Shown: piece after piece, positions 53,529-61,579 of the stretch | How the letters are laid out: each line of letters opens with the position of its first letter | Numbering within the stretch: the stretch's first letter is position 1 | NCBI GenBank assembly: GCA_002245855.1 | Contig: NOUX01000006.1 | Location: forward strand, 124,001 to 188,000 | Length of the DNA: 64,000 nucleotides | Origin: Sphingobacterium cellulitidis | Lineage (GTDB): Bacteria; Bacteroidota; Bacteroidia; Sphingobacteriales; Sphingobacteriaceae | Direction of reading: 5' to 3' | Translations under genes and position numbers: made by a program | Notes under the pieces: model-generated | Seen by the model: the letters and a program-made list of their open reading frames with translations, nothing else | What the model was told of the DNA's origin: nothing | Databases searched by the model: none

Positions 53529-53548
53529 AGTTCTAATGTAAGTAATTT

Positions 53549-54223
53549 TTAATCGACAGTGAGCATATAGCCTACACCACGGATATTGGTAATCTTAATT
53601 CGTTCGTCTTGCGACAGGTATTTTCTGATCCTGCTGATGAATACATCCAGGCTACGGCCCGTAAAATAAGTGTCATTACTCCAATAGGTACGGATAATTT
53701 CATCTCGGGGAACGACCTTGTCTTTGTTTTCGATCAACCTTTTTAGGAGTTCGGATTCGCGGTAGGATAATTTTTCGATATTATCATCAATGCTCAAGGT
53801 GTTTTTAGCGGTGTCGAGGCTGTAATTGCCAAGGATGAATTTACTGGCAGACATGCTTTGTCCCATTTTCTTGGTTGCAGCTTCTATCCGGACAATAAGT
53901 TCTTCGATTTTAAAAGGTTTACGGATATAATCATTAGCCCCTAATTTAAATCCTTTGACCACATCTTCGGTTTGAGTCATTGCCGTAAGAAAGATAATAG
54001 GAGTCAATAGATCCGTTTTACGGATTTCTTTAGCAGTAGTAAATCCATCCATAATGGGCATCATGACATCCAATATTATAATATCAGGTTTGTATTTGTT
54101 ATGAAAAACCAATGCTTGTTGACCGTTAAGCACATGTCTTACTTCAAAGCCGTGTGCTTCCAAGCTGTCGGAAACAATCATTGCCAGGCTTTCCTCATCT
54201 TCTACATAAAGTATGTTTGTCAT
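53549..54223 (-). CDS. OmpR-family response regulator
   Basis: A 224-residue regulator. The receiver domain (about 1-120) has the phospho-acceptor Asp in DIIILDVMMPIMDG, acidic Glu-Glu in LYVEDEESLA, and Lys in GANDYIRKPFKIEEL. It is followed by a winged-helix DNA-binding domain (about 130-224) with LSYRESELLKRLIENKDKVV and the recognition helix around SLDVFISRIRKYL. Its ATG overlaps the kinase stop as ATGA, so the pair is translationally coupled with the kinase first. Confidence 0.96.
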   Translation of the reverse strand: MTNILYVEDEESLAMIVSDSLEAHGFEVRHVLNGQQALVFHNKYKPDIIILDVMMPIMDGFTTAKEIRKTDLLTPIIFLTAMTQTEDVVKGFKLGANDYIRKPFKIEELIVRIEAATKKMGQSMSASKFILGNYSLDTAKNTLSIDDNIEKLSYRESELLKRLIENKDKVVPRDEIIRTYWSNDTYFTGRSLDVFISRIRKYLSQDERIKITNIRGVGYMLTVD

Positions 54224-55647
54224 TTCCCCTCTTTTGGTAATTCTATAACAAAAGTACTGCCAACTGCTTCTTCGCTGTTTAGTTCAATGGTTCCTTGGTG
54301 TTGCAGGACAATTTGCTTGACATAAGCGAGTCCCAAACCGAAACCTTTGACATTATGAATATTCCCAGAGGGAACTCGGAAGAAAAGGTCAAATATCCCT
54401 TTTTGATATGCTTTAGGGATTCCAATACCATTATCTTGAACGGACAATTTATAAGAATTTCCCAATTCTGAAAGATTTATTTGGATTTTCACCTCTTCAC
54501 CGGCATATTTAATGGCATTATCCAAGAGGTTGCTGATTACATTTTTGATATGGGCTTGATCCGCTAAGATCTGGAAAGAGTTTCCAGAGGTGGTTTTATG
54601 GATTTCAACAGACTTCTTGGCGAACAGTTTTGCGTTTTCGGTGCACTCATCTACCAATAGATTTAAATCAAACCAGGCCTTCTCAAGCAAGACGCCATTT
54701 GTTTCAGCGACATCAACCTGCAGTACTCTTTCAATCATATTCGAGAGGTGTTCCAATTCCTGTCTGGAGATTGCGAGATACCTATTCATACGTTCCTTAT
54801 CATCCTTAGCGCCAAATCGCTGAATCGATTCTACGGCAGCCATGACGGTGGATACAGGAGTTTTTAGTTCGTGAGTCATATTGTTGACAAAGGCTTTTCG
54901 CATTTTGGCGAGCTGATTTTGTTTCCGAATGGTCACCAACAAGGTCCAGAAAGTTCCGATTAGTGCGACGATTAGAATTAAGGAGAATAGTAATTGCCAT
55001 CCAATTTGTTTCAGTAAGTGAATGGTTGGGTTAAAATAATCGGCTTCCAGATAGAGGTTATCACCCTGGTCAATAACGATAGGTCTTGATTTATTATCAT
55101 TAAATCGTTGATGATAGAACTCTTTGTCTCTATTATCTTCATTAGGAAGGTTTACCAATTTCAATTCAAACGGAGAATACATCTCTTTTTCTCGCAAGGA
55201 TTTTTCCAATCTAACCTGGAGGGAATCTAATGTTGCCTGATTCCAATTGATGGTACGCACCACATAGGATGAAATAAAATGGCGGGTCATTTTATTTTTA
55301 GTATTTGTGGAGTCGTTATTATTCTGTTTTTCGTTTCTGCGACCAAAATTTTGGCTATCAAAGATATTTTTGACGGTATCAACATTGATTTGAGGATATT
55401 TATCCTTTATTGCGGAAGACAATCGTTCAATGCGGTCTTTTCTTTGGATTTGGTTTTCTTTCTGGATTTGTTCTTCATTTTCGTTATAAAAATCCTGAAC
55501 AACATCAAATAGTTCATGTTCGGTCATTCCGAGATAGAACTGTTTATGCCCATAATAACTTCCCAATAGCCAAAAGCCCAATACGACGATAATACCGGCG
55601 ATGGTGAGGACAATGGAAGCGAGCAATATTTTATACTTTTTTAACAT
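54220..55647 (-). CDS. Sensor histidine kinase with periplasmic sensor domain
   Basis: A 475-residue membrane kinase. TM1 is about 9-30 (IVLTIAGIIVVLGFWLLGSY). A periplasmic region of about 190 residues is rich in Asn, Gln and Lys, and TM2 is near LLFSLILIVALIGTFWTLLV. The HisKA domain has the phospho-histidine in NNMTHELKTPVSTVM. The HATPase has the N box (IKNVISNLLDNAIKYA), the G1 motif DNGIGIPK and the G2 box GFGLGLAYVKQI. The sensor region shows no PAS or CHASE motif I can name. A TAAATTTG -7 box lies at 55663-55656, 8 bases before the ATG. Confidence 0.95.
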   Translation of the reverse strand: MLKKYKILLASIVLTIAGIIVVLGFWLLGSYYGHKQFYLGMTEHELFDVVQDFYNENEEQIQKENQIQRKDRIERLSSAIKDKYPQINVDTVKNIFDSQNFGRRNEKQNNNDSTNTKNKMTRHFISSYVVRTINWNQATLDSLQVRLEKSLREKEMYSPFELKLVNLPNEDNRDKEFYHQRFNDNKSRPIVIDQGDNLYLEADYFNPTIHLLKQIGWQLLFSLILIVALIGTFWTLLVTIRKQNQLAKMRKAFVNNMTHELKTPVSTVMAAVESIQRFGAKDDKERMNRYLAISRQELEHLSNMIERVLQVDVAETNGVLLEKAWFDLNLLVDECTENAKLFAKKSVEIHKTTSGNSFQILADQAHIKNVISNLLDNAIKYAGEEVKIQINLSELGNSYKLSVQDNGIGIPKAYQKGIFDLFFRVPSGNIHNVKGFGLGLAYVKQIVLQHQGTIELNSEEAVGSTFVIELPKEGK

Positions 55648-55655
55648 AATTAAAA

Positions 55656-55663
55656 CAAATTTA
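55656..55663 (-). promoter_or_regulatory. -7 box of the kinase-regulator-pncA operon
   Basis: TAAATTTG on the reverse strand ends 8 bases before the histidine kinase ATG at 55647, implying little or no leader. Confidence 0.45.
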
Positions 55664-55870
55664 AATTAGTAGATTTGCTCCGCATAAATATTAGTGTGCT
55701 TTTAACAAATTATAACACTGATTAACAAAGTGCTAATAAATTGTCGCATTTTTGGTAAATAATACGTTATTTGCTCAATAGGTTTATGCTGCATACGAAG
55801 ATTTTCCATGGCAAGAGCGAAATTGAGGTCTGAGGAAGGTATGTTATTGACGTTTTAACATTTAATAACA

Positions 55871-55900
55871 TTGAATAACCTCCATCAATTTATACTTTTG
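55871..55900 (+). promoter_or_regulatory. Promoter of the DUF4270/Kelch operon
   Basis: TTG (55871-55873), a 19-base spacer and TACTTTTG (55893-55900) match the Bacteroidota consensus. The box ends 16 bases before the ATG at 55917. Confidence 0.7.
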
Positions 55901-55916
55901 CTTGACTAATGAATTT

Positions 55917-57275
55917 ATGATTAAATATTTACGAATTATTCTTTTTGCTACTCTTGGTGTAAGTGCTGCATTTTTTACAGTAAGTTGTGATAAGGATATG
56001 TCGATTTCCTTGGATAACGATAACCTTGATAATCTTATAGTAACTTCCGAGGATTCTATAGCTGCAGAGGTTAGCATCGTTCAGATGCCAAACATTCCTA
56101 CTTCCGGTTCAGGTGTAGTGTTAGTTGGGAAGTTTACTCAGGCACCAGTTGGTACCTTAGAATCGAGTTCTTATTTCCGTTTAAATCCTGCCGGCATCAG
56201 CAATGATATCCCGAGTGATGCAACGTTTGACTCCTTGAATCTTGTGATTCGTCAAAGTAGCAAAATGTTGAATTATGGTGATACCTCAAAAGTTCAAACG
56301 ATTACTGCTCACCGATTGACTCAATCATTAGAGCGTAAAACCATTGATAACTCAATTACAGGAAGACCATTACCATTTTATATTACTGGAGCAGCAATCT
56401 TTGGAAATCAAAAGTTCAATTATTCAACTGCTGCATTAGGGTCGGTTAGTTTTGTTCCTAAAAAGAATAGAATGGACTCGCTATCTATTAAATTAGATAA
56501 TGCATTAGGAAATGAATTCTTTACAAGAATAAAAACGAATCATTTTTCATTTACTTCAGCCAGTAATTTCGAAGAATACTTTAAAGGGATAAGCTTGGTT
56601 CCGGGTGCAACGAACACAGCTATGTTAGCTTTTTCTGACACTTTGCAGGTTCGAGTTAACTATAGTTATAAAGGAACAGATGGATTTAAGAAAAAAGGCA
56701 TCAAAGTTCTTAGTTTGAGTGAGAAATCGCTTCAATTCAATAATATAGTGAACAATGTATCGGGAACTATTTTTGATGGGTTAAGTGCTACGAAGCCAAT
56801 ATCTAGCAAAAACACGAACGGTATCGCCTATATTCAAGGTGGATCAGGTGTTGCGACGGAGATAAAATTCCCTGGATTGCGTGAATTCTTACAGCAAGAA
56901 GGTCTCGCTGTCAATCAGGCAGAATTAGAAATTGAATTAGAGAGCAAACATGTAGGTGCATTTCCTGCGGCTCCAAATCCTATATTGATGATTAGTAATT
57001 CTGGTATTCCAAGGTCATATGTGATGACCCCGTTTTCTAATCAGCCTCAAACAGGTATTTACATTTTAGGGGACAATACGGGTAAAAAGGGTAGATACAG
57101 GTTTAATTTGATTGAGCATGTAAAAACCGTATTGAATTCCGAGACTAATGAGCAATCATTATTCTTATCTTTGCCACCGGCTCTATTACAGAGTTCGGGA
57201 TTCACAACAGTCTTAGCGACTGAGAAGAATAAACCGAAAGTTAAATTATATATCGTATATACAAAATTTAAATAG
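55917..57275 (+). CDS. DUF4270-type lipoprotein
   Basis: Starting at ATG 55917 (MIKYLRIILFATLGVSAAFF) gives 453 residues with lipobox FTVSC (Cys23). The mature protein is beta-rich, with the DUF4270-like stretches GSGVVLVGKFTQAPVGTLES, SDATFDSLNLVIRQSSKMLNYGDTS and, near the end, ELEIELESKHVG. DUF4270 proteins are outer-membrane-associated lipoproteins of Bacteroidota without a known function. It has its own promoter and is 3 bp ahead of the Kelch lipoprotein gene. Confidence 0.85.
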   Translation: MIKYLRIILFATLGVSAAFFTVSCDKDMSISLDNDNLDNLIVTSEDSIAAEVSIVQMPNIPTSGSGVVLVGKFTQAPVGTLESSSYFRLNPAGISNDIPSDATFDSLNLVIRQSSKMLNYGDTSKVQTITAHRLTQSLERKTIDNSITGRPLPFYITGAAIFGNQKFNYSTAALGSVSFVPKKNRMDSLSIKLDNALGNEFFTRIKTNHFSFTSASNFEEYFKGISLVPGATNTAMLAFSDTLQVRVNYSYKGTDGFKKKGIKVLSLSEKSLQFNNIVNNVSGTIFDGLSATKPISSKNTNGIAYIQGGSGVATEIKFPGLREFLQQEGLAVNQAELEIELESKHVGAFPAAPNPILMISNSGIPRSYVMTPFSNQPQTGIYILGDNTGKKGRYRFNLIEHVKTVLNSETNEQSLFLSLPPALLQSSGFTTVLATEKNKPKVKLYIVYTKFK

Positions 57276-57278
57276 TCT

Positions 57279-58262
57279 ATGAATAAGAGAAATTGGCTTA
57301 TCCTGCTTTTAATTGGAGCCTTCGCAATTACAACTTTTAACTCATGTAAGAAAGAGGAGACCACAGAAACGGATTCGGGCCCTACGGAATGGGAAAAATC
57401 AAGTGATTTTTCAGGTAAACCTAGAAATGGAGCTGCAACGTTTACCATTAATGATGTTGCATACGTTGTTGGTGGACAATTAAAGAATTTTGATTTATTA
57501 AGTGATTCTTATTCATTTGATGGAACATCATGGTCACAAAAAGCAGAGTTTACAGGAGATAAACGCCATGGAGCGGTTGGATTTTCTGTAGCAGGCAAAG
57601 GATATGTAGGATTGGGATATGATGGAGAAGAGTTGTTTAAGGATTTTTATCAATATGATCCAGCAGCAAATACTTGGAAGAAAGTTGCTGATTTTCCAGA
57701 AACGGCTAGTGGTCGTATTGGAGCAGTTGCTTTTACCATCGGTAATGCAGCGTACGTTGGATTAGGAAGAGATGATTTGGACGAATCATTTAATGATTTG
57801 TACAAATACGATCCTGCAACTGATAAATGGTCAAAAGTTGAAAAATCATTCCCATCGAAAACAAACTATGCGTTTGCATTTGTGATTAACAATGTAGCAT
57901 ATGTAGGTGGTGGAATTAAAGGAGCTACTTTAGTTACTGATTTCTATTCATTTGACGGTAAGGATTGGGTTCAGAAGAAAGCTTTAGATGCAGATAACAA
58001 AGATGTTAAAAGATATGCAGCTGGTGCATTTGCAGTTGGAAGTAATGGATATGTAGTTTCAGGTCGTTCTTCAGCAGGTATTGTATCAACAGTTTGGAAA
58101 TACAATCCTTCAGAAAACGCTTGGTCAAACAATAGCCAAGCAATTGGATCACCACGTGAAAAAGCTGCAGCATTTGCAATCAAAGGTAAAGGCTATATCA
58201 CTACAGGTAGTACAGGATCAACTTTCTTGGATGATACTTACGTATTCACTCCAGTAAGATAA
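57279..58262 (+). CDS. Kelch-repeat lipoprotein
   Basis: A 327-residue lipoprotein (lipobox TFNSC, Cys23) made of about six Kelch-type blades. Successive blades share the pattern GAxxFxxxxxAYVGxG....xDxYxxDxxxxxWxK, for example GAVGFSVAGKGYVGLGYDGE and GAVAFTIGNAAYVGLGRDDL. It should form a beta-propeller exposed on the envelope. It is co-transcribed with the DUF4270 gene, pointing to a two-protein surface module, and is followed by a strong terminator. Confidence 0.9.
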   Translation: MNKRNWLILLLIGAFAITTFNSCKKEETTETDSGPTEWEKSSDFSGKPRNGAATFTINDVAYVVGGQLKNFDLLSDSYSFDGTSWSQKAEFTGDKRHGAVGFSVAGKGYVGLGYDGEELFKDFYQYDPAANTWKKVADFPETASGRIGAVAFTIGNAAYVGLGRDDLDESFNDLYKYDPATDKWSKVEKSFPSKTNYAFAFVINNVAYVGGGIKGATLVTDFYSFDGKDWVQKKALDADNKDVKRYAAGAFAVGSNGYVVSGRSSAGIVSTVWKYNPSENAWSNNSQAIGSPREKAAAFAIKGKGYITTGSTGSTFLDDTYVFTPVR

Positions 58263-58280
58263 AATATTATTTACTGATCA

Positions 58281-58312
58281 AAAAGGGATGTTGGATAAAC
58301 ATCCCTTTTTTA
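58281..58312 (+). terminator. Terminator of the DUF4270/Kelch operon
   Basis: AAAAAGGGATGTT (58281-58293) pairs with 58299-58311 around a 5-base loop, ending in a T-tract. Confidence 0.92.
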
Positions 58313-58369
58313 TTTATGGATATTCTATCGGATTGATCAGTAGGTTCTTCATAGAAAAGAAGGCGCATA

Positions 58370-58401
58370 AAAAAGGCGTAATCTATTGATTACACCTTTT
58401 T
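58370..58401 (-). terminator. Terminator of asd
   Basis: A 14-bp stem (58370-58383 with 58388-58401, one G-U pair) and a 4-base loop, followed by Ts on the reverse strand. It begins 21 bases past the asd stop. Confidence 0.9.
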
Positions 58402-58422
58402 CTGTATATTATTTAATCTATC

Positions 58423-59412
58423 TTAGATAAGACCTTTAGCAGTTAATAATTCTGCTACCTGAACAGCATTCGTTGCAGCACCTTTACGCAGGTTATCTGC
58501 TACTACCCATAAGTTTAAGGTTTTATCTTGGGTTTCATCTCTACGGATACGACCAACAAAAACTTCATCTCTTCCGTGTGCATCTTTAGGCATAGGATAT
58601 TCCAGGTTTGCAGGGTTATCCACAACAACGACACCTTCTTGAGCCGCTAAAGCAGCACGAACATCTGCCAAGTCAAATTCGTTTTCGAATTCGATATTTA
58701 CTGATTCCGAGTGACCGCCGATTACTGGGATACGAACGGTAGTCGCTGTGACCTTGATTGAGTCATCACCCATAATCTTATTGGTTTCTTGAATCATTTT
58801 CATTTCTTCTTTTGTGTATCCGTTATCTTGGAAAACATCGATATGCGGGATTACATTTAAGTCGATTTGATAAGGATAAGCTTTTTCACCTTCGATACCT
58901 TTACGTTCGTTCATAAGCTGATCAACCGCTTTCACGCCAGTACCTGTTACAGACTGATAGGTAGAAACTACAACACGTTTGATTTTATATTTTTCATGCA
59001 GAGGTTTCATTACGACTACCATCTGAATGGTTGAACAATTCGGGTTAGCGATAATTTTATCGTCTGCAGTCAATACATCTCCATTTACTTCAGGGACTAT
59101 CAATTTTTTAGTTGGGTCCATACGCCAAGCCGAGGAGTTATCGATTACCGTAATTCCAGCTTCGGCGAATAGCGGTGCAAATTCGGTTGAGGTACTTCCG
59201 CCAGCAGAGAAAAGGGCTACATCCGGTTTAAGAGCAATAGCTTCTGATGCAGTTACAACCTTATACTTCTTTCCCTTGAATTCGATTTCCTTACCCTTAC
59301 TTCTTTCAGAAGCTACTGGAATCAATTCTGATACTGGGAAATTACGTTCCGCTAAAACTGTCAACATTTCTGACCCGACTAGACCAGTCGCGCCTACTAC
59401 TGCAACTTTCAT
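58423..59412 (-). CDS. asd: Aspartate-semialdehyde dehydrogenase
   Basis: A 329-residue NADP-dependent enzyme making aspartate semialdehyde for lysine/diaminopimelate, threonine and methionine synthesis. It has the nucleotide motif VVGATGLVGSEM, the catalytic cysteine in ANPNCSTIQM (Cys126), and the substrate-binding histidine in PVIGGHSESVNIEF. The length and motifs fit the bacterial type. It is monocistronic with its own terminator. A -7 box TATGTTTG lies at 59469-59462, giving a leader of about 45 bases. Confidence 0.97.
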   Translation of the reverse strand: MKVAVVGATGLVGSEMLTVLAERNFPVSELIPVASERSKGKEIEFKGKKYKVVTASEAIALKPDVALFSAGGSTSTEFAPLFAEAGITVIDNSSAWRMDPTKKLIVPEVNGDVLTADDKIIANPNCSTIQMVVVMKPLHEKYKIKRVVVSTYQSVTGTGVKAVDQLMNERKGIEGEKAYPYQIDLNVIPHIDVFQDNGYTKEEMKMIQETNKIMGDDSIKVTATTVRIPVIGGHSESVNIEFENEFDLADVRAALAAQEGVVVVDNPANLEYPMPKDAHGRDEVFVGRIRRDETQDKTLNLWVVADNLRKGAATNAVQVAELLTAKGLI

Positions 59413-59782
59413 AAATAATATTTGCTTAAAATTTTAATTATTATTGATTTTATTAAGGTAACAAACATACTAAATAAACCTGAACAATTTTGATATATTT
59501 TCGCTTTTAATAATTGATTATCACTATGATGGAATAAAGTTCAACGAGAATCTAGTTTTTATGTGAATCGTTCAGTTAATCGAGGTTTTTATTGACAATG
59601 TTTCATTGAAAAATTGGTTTTGGCGACTTAAAAAATGGGAATACCTTTTGAATGTAAAAATTTAAATCATACGTTTGCGCAAAATGTTGGGAAACATCAT
59701 ATTCAGGCATTTAATTGGTAATTTCGCCATATTATTTTAGAGTTATTGAAATAACTAAATTTATAAAACTATCATTTCCATA
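59413..59782. other. 370-bp divergent AT-rich region
   Basis: Between asd and the threonine-dehydrogenase-like gene. On the reverse strand the asd -7 box TATGTTTG lies at 59469-59462. A short CAATG-TTT-CATTG dyad lies near 59596. No RNA gene or ORF of substance was recognised. Confidence 0.5.
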
Positions 59783-60733
59783 ATGAAAGAAGTCATTTTG
59801 ATGATCGGAGCCAATGGTCAAATTGGTTCAGAGTTAGCCGCAGCATTGCGAATTAAGTTCGGAAACGAAAATGTTATTACCTCAGATATCAGAGCGCCTA
59901 AGGAAATTGCCGAAGGTGAGATTTTTGAGACACTAAATGTTCTGGATAAAGAAGCTATAAAAGCTTTGATAATAAAATATAAACCTACTCAAATTTATTT
60001 ATTAGCAGCGATGTTATCGGCTACTGGGGAGCAATACCCACAGAAGGCCTGGGATTTGAATATGAATGGGTTATTGAATGTTTTGGATTTAGCAGTTGAA
60101 TTAGGTGTTAAGAAAATCTTTTGGCCAAGCTCGATTGCTGTCTTTGGTCCGCATTCACCGAAGGTAGATACCCCACAATACTGTGTGATGGATCCGAATA
60201 GTATTTATGGAATCAGTAAATTAGCTGGTGAGCGTTTATGTGAGTATTACCATAACAAATATGGGTTGGATATCCGTAGTATCCGTTATCCGGGCATTAT
60301 ATCATGGCGTACAGAACCAGGAGGTGGTACAACAGACTATGCGGTTCATATCTTTTTTGAGGCAATTCGTCAAGGGAAGTATGAGTCGTTTTTAAGTTCG
60401 ACGACCGAGTTACCGATGTTATATATGGATGATGCGGTTCGTGGGACGATTGAGCTAATGGATGCAGAATCAGAGGGTTTAAGTATTCGTTCGAGCTATA
60501 ATCTTTCGGGAGTTAGTTTCACTCCAACAGAAATAGCTGAAGAAATTAAAAAAATTCTCCCTAATTTTGAGATCTCCTATTCAGACAATGATCCGCGTCA
60601 AGCAATTGCTGATTCATGGCCAAAGAGCATCAATGATGATCAAGCAAGGGCAGATTGGGGTTGGAAACCAACATTTGATCTGGCAGGGATGGCACAAGAC
60701 ATGCTGGAGAATCTTAAAACAAAACTAAAATAA
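59783..60733 (+). CDS. SDR-type L-threonine 3-dehydrogenase (GalE-like)
   Basis: A 316-residue extended short-chain dehydrogenase. It has the NAD motif IGANGQIGSELA (9-20), catalytic WPSSIAVFG, and the Tyr-Lys pair YGISK (Tyr142, Lys146). The segments PGGGTTDYAVHIFF and DSWPKSINDDQARADWGW are what I associate with the GalE-like threonine dehydrogenases that oxidise L-threonine to 2-amino-3-ketobutyrate. Other epimerase substrates are possible. No 2-amino-3-ketobutyrate CoA ligase gene is adjacent. It is 1 bp ahead of the YebC-family gene. Confidence 0.85.
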   Translation: MKEVILMIGANGQIGSELAAALRIKFGNENVITSDIRAPKEIAEGEIFETLNVLDKEAIKALIIKYKPTQIYLLAAMLSATGEQYPQKAWDLNMNGLLNVLDLAVELGVKKIFWPSSIAVFGPHSPKVDTPQYCVMDPNSIYGISKLAGERLCEYYHNKYGLDIRSIRYPGIISWRTEPGGGTTDYAVHIFFEAIRQGKYESFLSSTTELPMLYMDDAVRGTIELMDAESEGLSIRSSYNLSGVSFTPTEIAEEIKKILPNFEISYSDNDPRQAIADSWPKSINDDQARADWGWKPTFDLAGMAQDMLENLKTKLK

Positions 60734-60734
60734 A

Positions 60735-61460
60735 ATGGGTAGAGCTTTCGAATTCAGAAAAGAAAGAAAATTTAAACGCTGGGCCAAGATGGCCGTTCAA
60801 TTTACGCGTCTTGGAAAGGAAATTGCAATCGCAGTAAAAGAAGGCGGTCCTCACCCGGAGAATAATTCCCGCTTACGGACTGCAATTCAAAATGCGAAGG
60901 CCGTAAATATGCCAAAAGATCGGGTTGAAGCGGCGATTAAAAGAGCCTCTGAGAAGGATTCAAAAGGTTACGAAGAGTTTGTCTATGAAGGATATGGTCC
61001 TCATGGAGTACCTGTATTAATAGAAACAGCTACAGATAATACCAATAGAACCGTTGCCAACGTAAGAAGTTATTTTACAAAAGCAGGTGGTTCATTAGGA
61101 AAAACAGGTTCCTTGGATTTTATTTTCCAAAGGAAATCTGTATTTCGTTTTCCGGCAGCCGAGGAATTGGATGTTGAAGAACTGGAATTGGAGTTAATTG
61201 ATGGCGGATTAGAAGAACTATATGTAGAGGCTGATGAAGAAGGAAACGATATTGTCGTTGTACAGACTTCTTTTGAAGATTTCGGAAATATGCAACGTTT
61301 ATTGGAGGAAAAGGGGATAGAAGTATCATCTGCCAAAACGGAACGTATTGCCCTTTCACATACTAATCTTACAGAAGAACAAGCTGCAGATGTCCTGAAA
61401 TTAATTGATAGGATTGAAGAGGATGATGATGTTCAGGCAGTTTATCATAATATGGATTAA
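60735..61460 (+). CDS. YebC/PmpR family protein
   Basis: A 241-residue YebC protein. Conserved parts are MGRAFEFRKERKFKRWAKMA, FTRLGKEIAIAVKEGG, NMPKDRVEAAIKRA and GTG-like YGPHGVPVLIETATDN TNRTV (split here). It is annotated as a transcriptional regulator in many bacteria. Work on YebC homologues also implicates translation through difficult proline stretches. It is co-transcribed with the threonine-dehydrogenase-like gene and followed by a terminator. Confidence 0.93.
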   Translation: MGRAFEFRKERKFKRWAKMAVQFTRLGKEIAIAVKEGGPHPENNSRLRTAIQNAKAVNMPKDRVEAAIKRASEKDSKGYEEFVYEGYGPHGVPVLIETATDNTNRTVANVRSYFTKAGGSLGKTGSLDFIFQRKSVFRFPAAEELDVEELELELIDGGLEELYVEADEEGNDIVVVQTSFEDFGNMQRLLEEKGIEVSSAKTERIALSHTNLTEEQAADVLKLIDRIEEDDDVQAVYHNMD

Positions 61461-61484
61461 TCCATAAGATTATATTAAGAATTT

Positions 61485-61510
61485 AAAAGAGGGCATGCCC
61501 TCTTTTTTGT
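61485..61510 (+). terminator. Terminator after the YebC-family gene
   Basis: A perfect palindrome from 61485 to 61506 (stem AAAAGAGGG, loop CATG) continues into TTTTTTGT. Confidence 0.92.
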
Positions 61511-61579
61511 TTTGGATTCATACTGTCCTTAAAAAATTGTTGCTACGGCTTTTTTAGGTCTAAATGTATACATTTGTAT

